A stretch of 61,656 bases of DNA from Hydrogenophilaceae bacterium (GCA_013389015.1 JACAEE010000124.1:1-61656), one strand, 5' to 3'; shown: positions 50,846-60,212, counted from the first letter of the stretch. Program-made: numbers and translations. Notes: a model not told the origin generated them from the letters alone.

Positions 50846-51307
50846 TTAGCGGCCGACTTGCATGAGGTGCGAGACGGCGCTCATGCGCTCGTTGATCGGC
50901 TTGAACGCGTCCTTGGCCACGCCCTGGAGGACGTCGGACACGTTGTTCAGTTCAGCGACATAAGCGTCGAACGAGGAGCGGGCGTACTCCGTTTGCTTCT
51001 CGACGAATTCCTGGACGCTCTTGGACGCCATCAGCGATTTCGCGGCCGCAACATGCTTTTCCATGGCCGTCTTGGAGAAGGCCACGGCGCGGGCGGAGAG
51101 GGCTTCAACGCCCTTTTGGGTGGCGGTCGCCGAAGCGATCATCGCTTCGAGGTTCTGCTTGCCGAAGGCGCCCATTTCCGACATCGCCGCGATGCCCCGG
51201 TCGACATTCTCGCGGAACGCCTCGCTGGAGGCGGTCGAAACGGATTCGAAGGCGTTGCGGGCGGCGTCTGTGGTCTTGCGCGCGGCGGTCGTCTTGGCGG
51301 TCGCCAT
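50846..51307 (-). CDS. Phasin family protein
   Basis: Phasins coat polyhydroxyalkanoate granules. The 153-residue protein is almost fully helical: EAFRENVDRGIAAMSEMGAFGKQNLEAMIASATATQKGVEAL, then a second amphipathic stretch with SRAVAFSKTAMEKHVAAAKSLMASKSVQEFVEKQTEYAR (read in segments), with an N-terminal Lys/Thr/Ala tail. AGGAGTTCC precedes the ATG at 51307. PHA synthesis genes are not in the window. Confidence 0.88.
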   Translation of the reverse strand: MATAKTTAARKTTDAARNAFESVSTASSEAFRENVDRGIAAMSEMGAFGKQNLEAMIASATATQKGVEALSARAVAFSKTAMEKHVAAAKSLMASKSVQEFVEKQTEYARSSFDAYVAELNNVSDVLQGVAKDAFKPINERMSAVSHLMQVGR

Positions 51308-51696
51308 GGTGAAGGAACTCCTGTGAGAGGGGGGCTGACGCCCCGATTTGGCGTGGCGGAAGGTTAATTCCTGTGTCTTTTTTCCCGACGGGGACATGCG
51401 CCCCCGGCAGGATGTTCCTCATATGAATTGCTGCACCTGCGAAGTCAAGCGGTTTTTTGTGCGCCGCACAAAAACCATTTGGTTCGCCTGTGAATTGACC
51501 TCTCCGGCCCCGTTTTCCGGGCCTTCAACTCCTTGATCCGGCGTGCAGACAAAGTGCAGCATCCGCAGCGAGGGCCGCTTGCGCGGCGCCGCAGGATTGG
51601 TCAATCCTGGCGCCGGCGGGGGTGGTAACGACTCTGTAAGCTGCGCGGCATAGCGTTTGCCTGGAAAAGTCCGCGACTACGAGGGGACGGACGCCG
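51308..51696. other. Divergent regulatory spacer between phasin and dacA-like gene
   Basis: This 389-bp stretch has no supported gene. It holds the palindrome at 51454-51474, TGCAG words near 51553, and an AT-richer block around 51450-51480 that could be the promoter of the phasin. A possible TTGACC lies near 51496 for the plus strand. Confidence 0.4.
51454..51474. promoter_or_regulatory. Perfect palindrome, candidate PhaR-type operator
   Basis: Arms TTTTTGTGCG (51454-51463) and CGCACAAAAA (51465-51474) around one base. It lies 147 bp upstream of the phasin ATG. TGC/GCA half sites are the type bound by PhaR, which represses phasin genes and is released by PHA granules in related organisms, so that is the likely reading. 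Confidence 0.6.
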
Positions 51697-52797
51697 ATGA
51701 CGCATTTGGGACGACGCACTGCAGCCGTTTCCGGCGCCCGCCGCGCCGCTGTGTTCGGCGCGGCGCTGGTGGTGATTGCGGCGTCCTCGCCGGCCTTCGC
51801 GCAGACCAACGACCGCTACGCCGCCATCGTGATCGATGTGGAGACTAACGAGGTCCTCCACGCCGACCAGGCCGACGAGCAGCGCTATCCCGCCTCGCTC
51901 ACAAAGATGATGACGCTCTATATGCTGTTTGAAGCGATGGAGCGGGGCGAAATCGGGCTCGAAGACCGGCTGACCGCGTCGCGCTTCGCCTCGCGCCAGC
52001 CGCCGTCGCGCCTGGGCGTGCGCCGCGGCGACACGCTGACCGTGGAACAGGCCATCAACGCCCTGGTCGTGCAATCGGCGAACGATGTGGCCGTGATGGT
52101 CGCCGAACGTCTCGCCGGCAGCGAAGCCGCCTTCGCCGAACAGATGACGCGCCGCGCTCGCCAGCTCGGCATGGAGCACACCCGCTTCATGAACGCGAGC
52201 GGCCTGCCGAATCCGCGGATTCGCACCACCGCGCGCGACATGGCGACGCTCTCCATCGCCATCTGGCGCGATTTTCCTCAGTACTACCACGTCTTCCAAA
52301 CCCCCTCGAATTCCTGGCGCGGCCGCGAGGCGCGCAACCACAATCGGCTCCTCGGCGCCGTCGAGGGCGTTGATGGGATCAAGACCGGCTACACCCGCGC
52401 TTCGGGCTTCAATCTCGCCACTGCTGCGGTGCGGGACGGCCGCCGCGTCGTCGCCGTCGTCATGGGCGGGTCGAGCGCCGCCGCGCGCGACGCCCAGGTC
52501 GCCTATCTGATCGAGGGCGCCTATGAAGAGCTCGCCCGCCGCGAGGTCCTGGGAACGGACGTCGCCATGACCAGCCGCCCGGTCCAGAGCGTCACCGCCA
52601 CGTTCGAGGCCGACGGCGCCGTCGTCGCCCGCCCCGGCGACTCAAGCGTGATCCAGCTCTCCGGCCCCGTGGGCCCCCTGCGCGGGCCGCTCGACCGGCG
52701 CATGACCTCCTACGCCGCCCAGGGCGACGTCGACCCGATGGCGATGGAGGAGCAGGCGGCCGATTCCGCGGAAGTCGAGCCGGACCAAGGCGAGTAG
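51697..52797 (+). CDS. D-alanyl-D-alanine carboxypeptidase family protein
   Basis: A penicillin-binding peptidase S11 enzyme that trims peptidoglycan stem peptides. The 366-residue protein has a signal peptide (residues about 1-36), the SxxK motif SLTK (Ser67, Lys70), SAN (127-129) and KTG in VDGIKTGYTRASG. The C-terminal about 60 residues are acidic and disordered, without an amphipathic anchor. GGACGCCG is weak; start ATG 51697 fits the signal peptide. Confidence 0.93.
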   Translation: MTHLGRRTAAVSGARRAAVFGAALVVIAASSPAFAQTNDRYAAIVIDVETNEVLHADQADEQRYPASLTKMMTLYMLFEAMERGEIGLEDRLTASRFASRQPPSRLGVRRGDTLTVEQAINALVVQSANDVAVMVAERLAGSEAAFAEQMTRRARQLGMEHTRFMNASGLPNPRIRTTARDMATLSIAIWRDFPQYYHVFQTPSNSWRGREARNHNRLLGAVEGVDGIKTGYTRASGFNLATAAVRDGRRVVAVVMGGSSAAARDAQVAYLIEGAYEELARREVLGTDVAMTSRPVQSVTATFEADGAVVARPGDSSVIQLSGPVGPLRGPLDRRMTSYAAQGDVDPMAMEEQAADSAEVEPDQGE

Positions 52798-52831
52798 TCA
52801 GCCTACGAATATTCCGCCTACGGAATGTTTC

Positions 52832-53290
52832 TTACTTCCGCAGCAAGGCGTCGCGCGCCGCGCTCAGCTTGGCCGCTTCCTCTGTCGATCCGCCGAGGTC
52901 GGGATGCGCGCGCGCCATCTTGCGCCGGTAGGCTGAACGGATGTCCGCCTCGCTCGCGCCCGGAGGAACGCCCAGAATTGCACGCGCCTGCGCATCGCTC
53001 ATCGTATAGCCCCTCTTCGGCGGCGCCGACGATTGCGCGCGAGCCCGTTCCCGCTTCGGTTCGGCGATGAATGCTCGCGTCGACCACGCATAAAGCGCAA
53101 CCGCCGCAGCGCCGAACGCGAGCGCGATCCACATCGCCCCGCGCGCCGCAAAGAGAATCGCAGCGCCGGCGAGGATTATAGCCGGCGCAAAGCGTGAAAC
53201 GGAGCGCCGATGCGCCCCGCCCAGCCGGAGCATGAACAATCCTGCGAATACGGCTGCGACGAGCAGGATAAGGGGCGCAAGCAGCGACAT
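52832..53290 (-). CDS. Membrane protein with C-terminal J-domain
   Basis: The 152-residue product has two or three N-terminal hydrophobic segments (residues about 3-20, 33-50 and 53-68), a linker, and a C-terminal J-domain (residues about 95-150) with ARAILGVPPGASEADIRSAYRRKMARAHPDLGGSTEEAAKLSAA. HPD is intact. It should present DnaK to a membrane partner. ATG at 53290 chosen over the longer 53687 frame. Confidence 0.85.
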   Translation of the reverse strand: MSLLAPLILLVAAVFAGLFMLRLGGAHRRSVSRFAPAIILAGAAILFAARGAMWIALAFGAAAVALYAWSTRAFIAEPKRERARAQSSAPPKRGYTMSDAQARAILGVPPGASEADIRSAYRRKMARAHPDLGGSTEEAAKLSAARDALLRK

Positions 53291-53341
53291 CGGGAAAGCG
53301 TTTCGATTCAGATATAATGATCTCGCCGCCGCGCGCGAGGC

Positions 53342-54214
53342 TCAAAAGCGCAGCGCTTCGCCCTCGAAGCCCGGCAGCTTGAGCGCGATGAAAAGGTCGC
53401 GCAGCTCCTGGCGCGCCGCCAGATGCGTCATTTTGAGCCCCCCGCCCTCGCGATCGAGGTCGAGCAAGGTCAGTCCCTGCAAGAACAACTCGCGGAAGAT
53501 CACCCGCTCTGAAAGCCCGGGCACGATGCGGAACCCGATCCGCCCCGACAGAGTCTTGAGCGCATCGCCGACGGCCTGCTTGTTTTTGGCTTCGATGCGG
53601 CTCGTGGCGGTGCGGTTGCGCAGCACGACCCAGTCGATCGCCCGCCCGGTCGCTTGCGCCTTGCGCTTCCGGCACTCCCACACCCACTCGCTATAGATGC
53701 TGGGACGCACCTCGTCCGGCGAACCTGTGCTGACCGCGCCCAGGAGGTCGAAATCGACGAAGCTGTCGTTCATCGGCGTGACCAGCGTGTCGGCTTCCGC
53801 ATGTGCGGCGCGCGAGATGTGGCAATCCCCTGCCGGCACGTCGATCACGATATAGTCGCACGTCGCTGCGAGCCGCTTCATCGCCACCGCGAGCGCGGCC
53901 TCGTCCTCCATGTCCGCCACATCGGCGTCCCGCGAAGCGCTGAGGCCAATGTCGAGCATCTGCGGCGCGGCGAGATTGGCGCCCTGCGCGGCGATGGTGG
54001 CGGCGCGGTTCTCCACATAGCGCGTCAGCGTGCGCTGGCGCACGTCCAGATCAAGCGCCCCGGTGCGCTTGCCCATGCGCATCAGCGCCACTGCAAGGTG
54101 CATCGCGATGGTGGATTTGCCCGCGCCGCCCTTCTGGTTGCCCACGACGATGACATGCGCGGAAAGCGCATCGGCTTCGGGGCTGAGCCGGGGACGGGGG
54201 AGTTCGATGGTCAC
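53342..54214 (-). CDS. mipZ: Division plane positioning ATPase MipZ
   Basis: MipZ forms a gradient from the poles with ParB and inhibits FtsZ, placing the division site. The 290-residue protein is a ParA/MinD-type ATPase with the deviant Walker A GNQKGGAGKSTIAMHLAVAL (Lys28, Lys33), DLDVRQRTLTRYVENR, and YIVIDVPAGD as Walker B. The GTG start is at 54214. A CtrA box lies 84 bp upstream, and panC is divergent. Confidence 0.92.
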   Translation of the reverse strand: MTIELPRPRLSPEADALSAHVIVVGNQKGGAGKSTIAMHLAVALMRMGKRTGALDLDVRQRTLTRYVENRAATIAAQGANLAAPQMLDIGLSASRDADVADMEDEAALAVAMKRLAATCDYIVIDVPAGDCHISRAAHAEADTLVTPMNDSFVDFDLLGAVSTGSPDEVRPSIYSEWVWECRKRKAQATGRAIDWVVLRNRTATSRIEAKNKQAVGDALKTLSGRIGFRIVPGLSERVIFRELFLQGLTLLDLDREGGGLKMTHLAARQELRDLFIALKLPGFEGEALRF

Positions 54215-54297
54215 TTTTAGGCACCCCGCCGCTTGGGGCGCCTTAACCCGTCTGTGCTGCGACGCGCGACCATGCCCCAGACTCTCTGTCGATCAGG

Positions 54298-54312
54298 TTA
54301 AGGCCCGCTTAA
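54298..54312. promoter_or_regulatory. CtrA box TTAA-N7-TTAA between mipZ and panC
   Basis: TTAA-GGCCCGC-TTAA is identical, including the spacer, to the flagellar box at 5169-5183. It lies 84 bp from the mipZ start and 43 bp from the panC start. An additional CTTAACC lies at 54242-54248. It probably links mipZ or panC to the cell cycle. Confidence 0.78.
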
Positions 54313-54354
54313 ATCAGCTTGACGAAACCATGACGGCTTCGCCATCGAACACGG

Positions 54355-55233
54355 ATGCGCGAACCCATCATCGTCCGCAGCATCGCCGATCTGCGCGCCG
54401 TCATTAACGTCTGGCGCCGCGAGGGGCGCCGCATCGGCCTGGTGCCGACCATGGGGGCGCTGCACGAAGGCCACCTGTCGCTGGTGCGCCTGGCGCGCAC
54501 GCACAGCGATCGCGTGATCGCCTCGCTGTTCGTCAATCCCAAGCAATTCGCGGCGCACGAGGACCTCGACCGCTATCCCCGCGACGAGGCAGGCGATGCG
54601 GCGAAGCTGGCGAGCGCCGGCTGCGACCTCCTGTTCGCGCCGCAGCCGGCCGAAATGTACCCCGCAGGCTTCGCCACCGCCGTTTCGGTCTCCGGCGTCA
54701 GCGACGACCTCGAAGGCGCGATGCGCCCGCATTTCTTCGGCGGCGTGGCGACGGTGGTCGCCAAGCTCCTGCTGCAATGCCTGCCGGATACGGCGGTGTT
54801 CGGCGAGAAGGACTACCAGCAGCTTCTGGTCATCCGTCGCCTCGTGCGCGACCTCGACATCCCGGTAGCCATCATCGCGGGCCCCACCGTGCGGGAACCC
54901 GACGGCCTCGCTATGTCCTCACGCAACGCCTATTTGAGCCCCAGCGAACGCAGCGCCGCCGCGCGGATGAACGTCATCCTGAAGCGTGCGGTCGCCGATC
55001 TGGAACGCGGCGGCGAGATCGCGGCGATCGAGCACGCCGCCAAGCTCGCGCTCGATGAAGCGGGCTTCGATCCCATCGACTATGTCGCCGTGCGCGACGC
55101 GGAGGATCTTTCCGCGCTGGGCGCGCGTGTCGATCGTCCCGCCCGCATTCTCGCCGCCGCCTGGCTCGGCGCCACACGCCTTATCGACAACTTCCCCGTC
55201 CTCAAACGCCCCGCGCCCGGAAACGACGCTTGA
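54355..55233 (+). CDS. panC: Pantothenate synthetase
   Basis: PanC joins beta-alanine and pantoate. The 292-residue protein has the family motifs: VPTMGALHEGHLSLVRLAR, SLFVNPKQFAAHEDLDRYPR, FCGAxRPxHF-type MRPHFFGGVATVV, GEKDYQQLLVIRRLVRDLD, and SSRNAYLSPSER. Complete. Start at ATG 54355; the CtrA box lies 43 bp upstream. Confidence 0.95.
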   Translation: MREPIIVRSIADLRAVINVWRREGRRIGLVPTMGALHEGHLSLVRLARTHSDRVIASLFVNPKQFAAHEDLDRYPRDEAGDAAKLASAGCDLLFAPQPAEMYPAGFATAVSVSGVSDDLEGAMRPHFFGGVATVVAKLLLQCLPDTAVFGEKDYQQLLVIRRLVRDLDIPVAIIAGPTVREPDGLAMSSRNAYLSPSERSAAARMNVILKRAVADLERGGEIAAIEHAAKLALDEAGFDPIDYVAVRDAEDLSALGARVDRPARILAAAWLGATRLIDNFPVLKRPAPGNDA

Positions 55234-55301
55234 TGACATCACGGGCGATCTCTATCCCGCTCTCCTTGGCGCCGTCCCGCTCAAATCAAGAACGTGACGC
55301 C

Positions 55302-55712
55302 CTACCACGCCCCTAATTCCACCAGCTTGCGCTGCAGTTCTTCCGGCAGGTTGGCGGCGCTGCGCTTGGCGAGATCGGCCGGCGCGTCCTTCACGTCGAG
55401 ATAGCGCCAGCCCTGGAACGCGCGCCGCGGCTGCGGCGTCGTGCGCACGAGCTTGGCATCGAGCCACAGGCCGCAGCGCAAGCCGTGATCATCGCGCACC
55501 GGCGCGACCTCGACGATCTTCTGGCGCACCGCGATCACGCCCTTGATCACCCAATAGAGCGAGCCGCCGGCGAGCACCTCGGCCTCGCGCTTGGGGGCCA
55601 TGCGCGTGCCGCACACGGGCCGCCCGCGCTTCTTGATCTGCTTGGCCTGCCAGGCCGCCAGATCCTCGACGCTGTCAGCGCCGACGCAGAGTTTGACGAT
55701 GTGGACGGTCAT
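55302..55712 (-). CDS. DUF1489 family protein
   Basis: The 136-residue protein starts with VHIVKLCVGADSVEDLAAWQ and has GSLYWVIKGVIAVRQKIVEV, CGLWLDAKLVRTTPQPRRAFQGWRYL (in segments), typical of the alphaproteobacterial DUF1489 family. No signal or membrane segment. It is 18 bp downstream of the hydroxylase and ends the minus-strand cluster. Function unknown. Confidence 0.8.
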   Translation of the reverse strand: MTVHIVKLCVGADSVEDLAAWQAKQIKKRGRPVCGTRMAPKREAEVLAGGSLYWVIKGVIAVRQKIVEVAPVRDDHGLRCGLWLDAKLVRTTPQPRRAFQGWRYLDVKDAPADLAKRSAANLPEELQRKLVELGAW

Positions 55713-55730
55713 CGATTCGCCGAGACTACA

Positions 55731-56657
55731 TCATTCCGCGGCAACATGCGCCGCCTCGCGCGCGCGCCATTCGGCCTTGATCGAGGCGCTGGTCTTGCGC
55801 GAGCCGTCCGGGCTCCAGCCGGGCGGCCCGAACACGTAGCCGATCACCTCGCCAACGCTGCGCGCGCTGCGCACGTCGCGGAAGATTCCCGCCCATTCGT
55901 GGAACGCCACCCGGATGGGATTGAACGTGCCCAGATTGGAGATGATGCCATAGCGCGGGGGATCATCCGCCCGCTCGGCCACGAACGTTCCGAACAGCCG
56001 ATCCCAGATGATCAGCACGCCGGCATAATTGGCGTCGAGATAGCGCGGGTTCGTGGCGTGGTGCACGCGATGATGCGACGGCGTGTTCATCACCCATTCA
56101 AGCGGCCCCAGCCGCCCGATCGTTTCCGTGTGAATCCAGAATTGATAGACGAGGCTGACGCCGGAGAAGAGGAAAATCATCAGCGGCGGAAAGCCGACGA
56201 GCGTGAGCGGCAGATAGAAGATCCAGGAGAAGCTGATCGCGCCCGTCCAAGTCTGGCGCAGCGCCGTGGTGAGATTGTAGTGCTGCGAGGTGTGGTGCAC
56301 CACATGGCTCGCCCAGAACCAGCGCCGCTCATGCGCGATGCGATGGAACCAGTAATAGCAAAGGTCCTCCCCGAAGAAGCAGAGAACCATCGACCACCAC
56401 GCCCACGGGATGTCGAACAAGCGATATTGATAGACGAAGAAATGCCCGGCCACGACGAGGCCGCCGAAGAACACGCCCGCGATGGTGTTGCCCAGCCCCA
56501 TGACGAGGCTCGTGCCTGAATCGAGCGCATTGTAGCGCCCCTTCTTGGTGACTCGCACGACGATCATTTCCAGGATCACCAGCGCCACGAACGCCGGCAC
56601 CGCCAGCGTCACGACGTCCAGCTTCTCAAGCGTCGCCTGCAGTTCGGCGGGGATCAT
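55731..56657 (-). CDS. Fatty acid hydroxylase/sterol desaturase family protein
   Basis: A membrane di-iron enzyme of 308 residues with His clusters HRIAHE, HVVHHTSQH and HRVHHATN, plus another HTETIG, and four or more hydrophobic segments in the N-terminal half. Substrate may be a lipid or sterol-like compound; bacterial members hydroxylate hopanoids, carotenoids or fatty acids. It overlaps the previous gene by 4 bp (ATGA). Confidence 0.9.
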   Translation of the reverse strand: MIPAELQATLEKLDVVTLAVPAFVALVILEMIVVRVTKKGRYNALDSGTSLVMGLGNTIAGVFFGGLVVAGHFFVYQYRLFDIPWAWWSMVLCFFGEDLCYYWFHRIAHERRWFWASHVVHHTSQHYNLTTALRQTWTGAISFSWIFYLPLTLVGFPPLMIFLFSGVSLVYQFWIHTETIGRLGPLEWVMNTPSHHRVHHATNPRYLDANYAGVLIIWDRLFGTFVAERADDPPRYGIISNLGTFNPIRVAFHEWAGIFRDVRSARSVGEVIGYVFGPPGWSPDGSRKTSASIKAEWRAREAAHVAAE

Positions 56658-57061
56658 GAGCGCTCTTCCATGAGCGGCGCGAGCCAGGCCGGCGCCGCGC
56701 CCTCGAACCGCACTTCTAACCGCGGAAAGCCGACATCGGCAAATGCCGCGACGAGCCGCCCTCTCCGGGTCTTCACCCGCGCCGCGCCCGCCCGAAACGT
56801 CCGCACCGCAAACCCGTCCGCCATCGCGCGGACGGCGCCGTAGCGCCCATCGCTAAGCTGCGCCAGCGCCCCACGCCCGCGCGCATCGATGAAGCACGCT
56901 TCGATCACAGCGCCCGGCTCGTAGGCCGCGAGCGCGCGGCGCACGTCGTCCTCGCCGTCAAGCCGTGCGGCGTCACGGAAGCCGAGCGCCCAGGCGATGA
57001 AGATGAGCGCAAGAACCGCCGCGCCAGACGCCAGCGTTACGAGCAATTCCTCCTGGCTCAC
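56654..57061 (-). CDS. Small membrane-anchored protein of unknown function
   Basis: The 135-residue product has one N-terminal helix (residues about 7-26) and a mostly basic, beta-like rest with one Cys. No known family. The GTG start overlaps the biotin carboxylase stop as GTGA and the stop overlaps the hydroxylase start, so it is translationally coupled both ways. Confidence 0.65.
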   Translation of the reverse strand: MSQEELLVTLASGAAVLALIFIAWALGFRDAARLDGEDDVRRALAAYEPGAVIEACFIDARGRGALAQLSDGRYGAVRAMADGFAVRTFRAGAARVKTRRGRLVAAFADVGFPRLEVRFEGAAPAWLAPLMEERS

Positions 57062-59052
57062 GCCGCCTCGTCCTCTCCCACAAGCCGCACCAACAGAGCG
57101 CCTTCCTTCACCTGCGCGCCCTCTTCCACCGCAACGTCCGCGACGACGCCGTCGCGCGGCGCCTTGAGTTGGTGCTCCATCTTCATCGCTTCGAGCGTAA
57201 CGAGCGGCTCGCCCTTTCTCACCGCCGCGCCGGCCCTCGTTGCGATCGTTGCCACCTTCCCCGGCAACGGCGCCTTCACCTCATCGCTCGCCGCCCCGTC
57301 CGCATGCTCGCGTGAGGCGCCGGGCGTCTCAAAGAAGAAACGATCGCCATTGACGAACACGGTTGTTCGCGCGCCTTCCCTGATGACCAGGCCGTCGCGA
57401 TAGGCGCCGTCCACTTCCGCCCACACCCAACCAGCGCGATTGCCGCCCACGCCCGTCAGCCGATGCGCCGCGCCATCGACAGACGCGCGCCAGGCGTCCC
57501 GATCGCGAACGAGCGTGACTTCGACGTGATCCCCACCACACTCGAACCGCCAAGCGGCGCGGGTGCCGCAGTTCATGCGCCACCCGTCTTTCGCATCCCA
57601 CGGGTTCGATTCAGAGTGCGCGACGGCGTCGGCGAGCGCGGCCACAATGGCGGCGACTGACCGATTGATCGAACCATCGACAAGCTCCGCGAGGTTATCC
57701 GCGATCAGGCCGGTATGAACATGCCCCTCGTGAAACGCCTCGTTCATCAGGCAGCGGATGAGAAAGCCGATATTCGTCGTCGGCCCGTCGATCTCCAGCC
57801 GCCCCAGTTGCGCTGCCGCCATTGTGCACACACTGCGCCGCAACCGTGGAGACTCTTTAGAGCCATGTTCGATGTACTTCGCGACGAGCGAATCATAAAA
57901 GGGGCTGATCGCATCGCCCCGATCGAAGCCCGCATCGATCCGCCCCGCCACTGACTGCGCATCGTAGCGCGTAATCCGTCCGACGCTCGGGCGAAACCCT
58001 TCGCTCGGATCCTCCGCGCAAATCCGCGCTTCGATCGCATGTCCGCTGAGCGTGATCTCCTCCTGCGTCTTCGGCAGCCGCTCCCCCGCCGCGACGCGGA
58101 ATTGCCATTCCACCAGATCAAGCCCCGTGACCGCTTCCGTCACCGGATGCTCCACCTGCAGCCGCGTATTCATCTCCAGGAACCAGAACCCGTCCTCACG
58201 CAGCGGCCCGCTTCCATCGACGACATATTCCACCGTCCCCGCGTTCTCATACTGCACCGCGCGCGCCACCTTCAGCGCCGCCTCGCACATCGCCGCGCGC
58301 ACCGCCTCCGTCATCCCCGGCGCCGGCGCCTCTTCGATCACTTTCTGCCGCCGCCGCTGCAGCGAGCAATCGCGCTCGAACATATGCACGAGCCCGCCAT
58401 GCTTATCGCCGAACACCTGCACTTCGATATGGCGCGGACGCGCGATCAGCTTCTCCACGATGACGCGGTCATCGCCGAAGGCCGCCTGGGCCTCGCGCCT
58501 GGCGCTTTCGAGCGCAGCGGCGAAATCGCCAGCGCTGTTCACTTCGCGGATGCCGCGCCCGCCGCCGCCCGCCACCGCCTTGATCAGCACCGGGAAGCCG
58601 ACGTCCTTGGCCGCCTTCGTGAGCGTCTTGGCGTCCTGCGCCTCGCCGCGATAGCCGGGCACGACGGGCACGCCCGCCTCTTCCGCGATGCGCTTGGCTT
58701 CGTCCTTCAGCCCCATCGCGCGGATCGCCGCCGGCGTCGGCCCGATCCAGATCAGACCTGCATCGATCACCGCCTGCGCGAAATCGGGATTCTCCGAGAG
58801 AAAGCCATAGCCCGGATGGATGGCTTCGGCGCCCGCGGCTTTCGCCGCCGCGATGATCTTGTCGCCGCGCAAATAGCTTTCGGACGCGGCGGCCTGCCCG
58901 ATATGCACGGCCTCGTCCGCCTCGCGCACATGCTTGGCCTTGGCGTCGGCGTCGGAATAGACCGCGATGGTGCGCACGCCCATCGCCCGCGCCGTGCGGA
59001 AGATGCGGCACGCGATCTCGGCGCGATTGGCGACCAGCACCGAGGCGAACAT
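57058..59052 (-). CDS. Biotin-dependent acyl-CoA carboxylase alpha subunit
   Basis: The 664-residue protein has a full biotin carboxylase (VLVANRAEIACRIFRTARAMGVRT, IHPGYGFLSENPDFAQAV, AVAGGGGRGIREV, EMNTRLQVEHPVTE), a middle domain and a C-terminal biotinyl domain with EAMKMEH, Lys624 being the biotinylated residue. This arrangement fits methylcrotonyl-CoA carboxylase alpha (LiuD/MccA), with an enoyl-CoA hydratase upstream, but propionyl- or acetyl-CoA type cannot be excluded. The beta subunit is not in the window. TGATG overlap with DUF3667. Confidence 0.9.
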   Translation of the reverse strand: MFASVLVANRAEIACRIFRTARAMGVRTIAVYSDADAKAKHVREADEAVHIGQAAASESYLRGDKIIAAAKAAGAEAIHPGYGFLSENPDFAQAVIDAGLIWIGPTPAAIRAMGLKDEAKRIAEEAGVPVVPGYRGEAQDAKTLTKAAKDVGFPVLIKAVAGGGGRGIREVNSAGDFAAALESARREAQAAFGDDRVIVEKLIARPRHIEVQVFGDKHGGLVHMFERDCSLQRRRQKVIEEAPAPGMTEAVRAAMCEAALKVARAVQYENAGTVEYVVDGSGPLREDGFWFLEMNTRLQVEHPVTEAVTGLDLVEWQFRVAAGERLPKTQEEITLSGHAIEARICAEDPSEGFRPSVGRITRYDAQSVAGRIDAGFDRGDAISPFYDSLVAKYIEHGSKESPRLRRSVCTMAAAQLGRLEIDGPTTNIGFLIRCLMNEAFHEGHVHTGLIADNLAELVDGSINRSVAAIVAALADAVAHSESNPWDAKDGWRMNCGTRAAWRFECGGDHVEVTLVRDRDAWRASVDGAAHRLTGVGGNRAGWVWAEVDGAYRDGLVIREGARTTVFVNGDRFFFETPGASREHADGAASDEVKAPLPGKVATIATRAGAAVRKGEPLVTLEAMKMEHQLKAPRDGVVADVAVEEGAQVKEGALLVRLVGEDEAA

Positions 59053-60212
59053 CAGCCGGCGAGCCCCACGAGAATGATGAAGACGATGAACAGCGAAAGC
59101 GCGAGCATCGCGAAGATGAGCAGCAGGATCGTCCGCCACGCCGCGGAGAACCAGCCGAGCCCATAGCCGCCCTTGAGCTGGAAGAACATGTGCGCCGGCA
59201 CGGCGAAGAGCAGGATATCGCCCACCACGTCGCCGACCTGCCCGCCATAGGACAACAGCGACACGACGATGAATAGCAGCGACATGAACGACAGCGAATA
59301 CAGAATGAAGACGACGTGGTCGTAGAGCGTCACGCCCTTGCGCCACAGGAACAATAGCATCACGAACGGCAGCGACAGCGGCACCAGCAGGAACGAGAAT
59401 TTGTACGCGGCCTGCTGGATCTTGTAGAGCGCCAGATCGGGATTGCGCAGCTTTTCCAGAACGCGCTGATTGAGCGCATCATTGCCGAGATTGACCTCAA
59501 CGCGCCCCGCGTCGACCGCCTCGCGCAGCTGGTCCTGCCAAGGCCGCGTTCCATCCCCGATAATGACGTCGTCGTCGCGGCGCACGCCGACGGAGACGCT
59601 TGGAGCGCCTTCCTTTTCCTTCACCGCCGCCCCCCGCGCGCCTTGCTCAGCCCGTCGCTCGTCCGCAACGGCCTGTCGGGCGGCGGCTTGCTCTGCTGTG
59701 GAGAGCACGCTCACGGCGACCGCAGACCCGCCCGGCGCGGAAACCTCCTCGCGCGCCTGCGCGATCTCCGCTTGCGCTTCTCGCAGCGCCGCGGCGCGCT
59801 CTTGCGCAGATAGCTCGCCCGTCGCGAAGCGCGGCCCGCCCGCCAGCGCGAACACGAAGAACATCGTGAAGATCGAAAACAGGAACATCGCCAGCGGCGA
59901 GATGTAGCGCGCCCGCATGCCGTGGATGTAATTGTGCGTCAGCGTGCCCGGCCGCACCGCAAGCAACGGCAGCGTCCGCCACGCCTTGGTGTCGAAATGC
60001 ACCACGCCATGCATGAATTCTTCGAGCACATGCCCGAGCGTGCGGTGCACGTGGGCCGGCTGTCCGCATTCGGCGCAATATTTGCCGTTGAGCGCGGCCC
60101 CGCAATTGAGGCACTTGCCCCCGCCATGGCGCGTGCCGGAACGCCCCTCGATCGTCTTGGCGACGAGCCCTGCCGTCGCCGCTGCGCCAGCCGCTTCCAG
60201 TTCCCCGCTCAT
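59052..60212 (-). CDS. DUF3667 membrane protein with zinc-ribbon
   Basis: The 386-residue protein has an N-terminal CxxC...CxxC zinc ribbon (CLNCGAALNGKYCAECGQ), a hydrophilic Ala/Glu-rich stretch about residues 135-200, and four to five membrane helices. DUF3667 proteins have no firm function. ATGA overlaps at both ends (ECH stop and biotin carboxylase start), so it lies inside the operon. The ATG at 60212 is the ATGA-overlap start. Confidence 0.85.
   Translation of the reverse strand: MSGELEAAGAAATAGLVAKTIEGRSGTRHGGGKCLNCGAALNGKYCAECGQPAHVHRTLGHVLEEFMHGVVHFDTKAWRTLPLLAVRPGTLTHNYIHGMRARYISPLAMFLFSIFTMFFVFALAGGPRFATGELSAQERAAALREAQAEIAQAREEVSAPGGSAVAVSVLSTAEQAAARQAVADERRAEQGARGAAVKEKEGAPSVSVGVRRDDDVIIGDGTRPWQDQLREAVDAGRVEVNLGNDALNQRVLEKLRNPDLALYKIQQAAYKFSFLLVPLSLPFVMLLFLWRKGVTLYDHVVFILYSLSFMSLLFIVVSLLSYGGQVGDVVGDILLFAVPAHMFFQLKGGYGLGWFSAAWRTILLLIFAMLALSLFIVFIILVGLAG

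Noticed and set aside
52811-52826. Hairpin ATTCCG-CCTA-CGGAAT after the dacA-like gene
   Set aside because: The stem is only 6 bp and the T tract is weak, so it is not called as a terminator.
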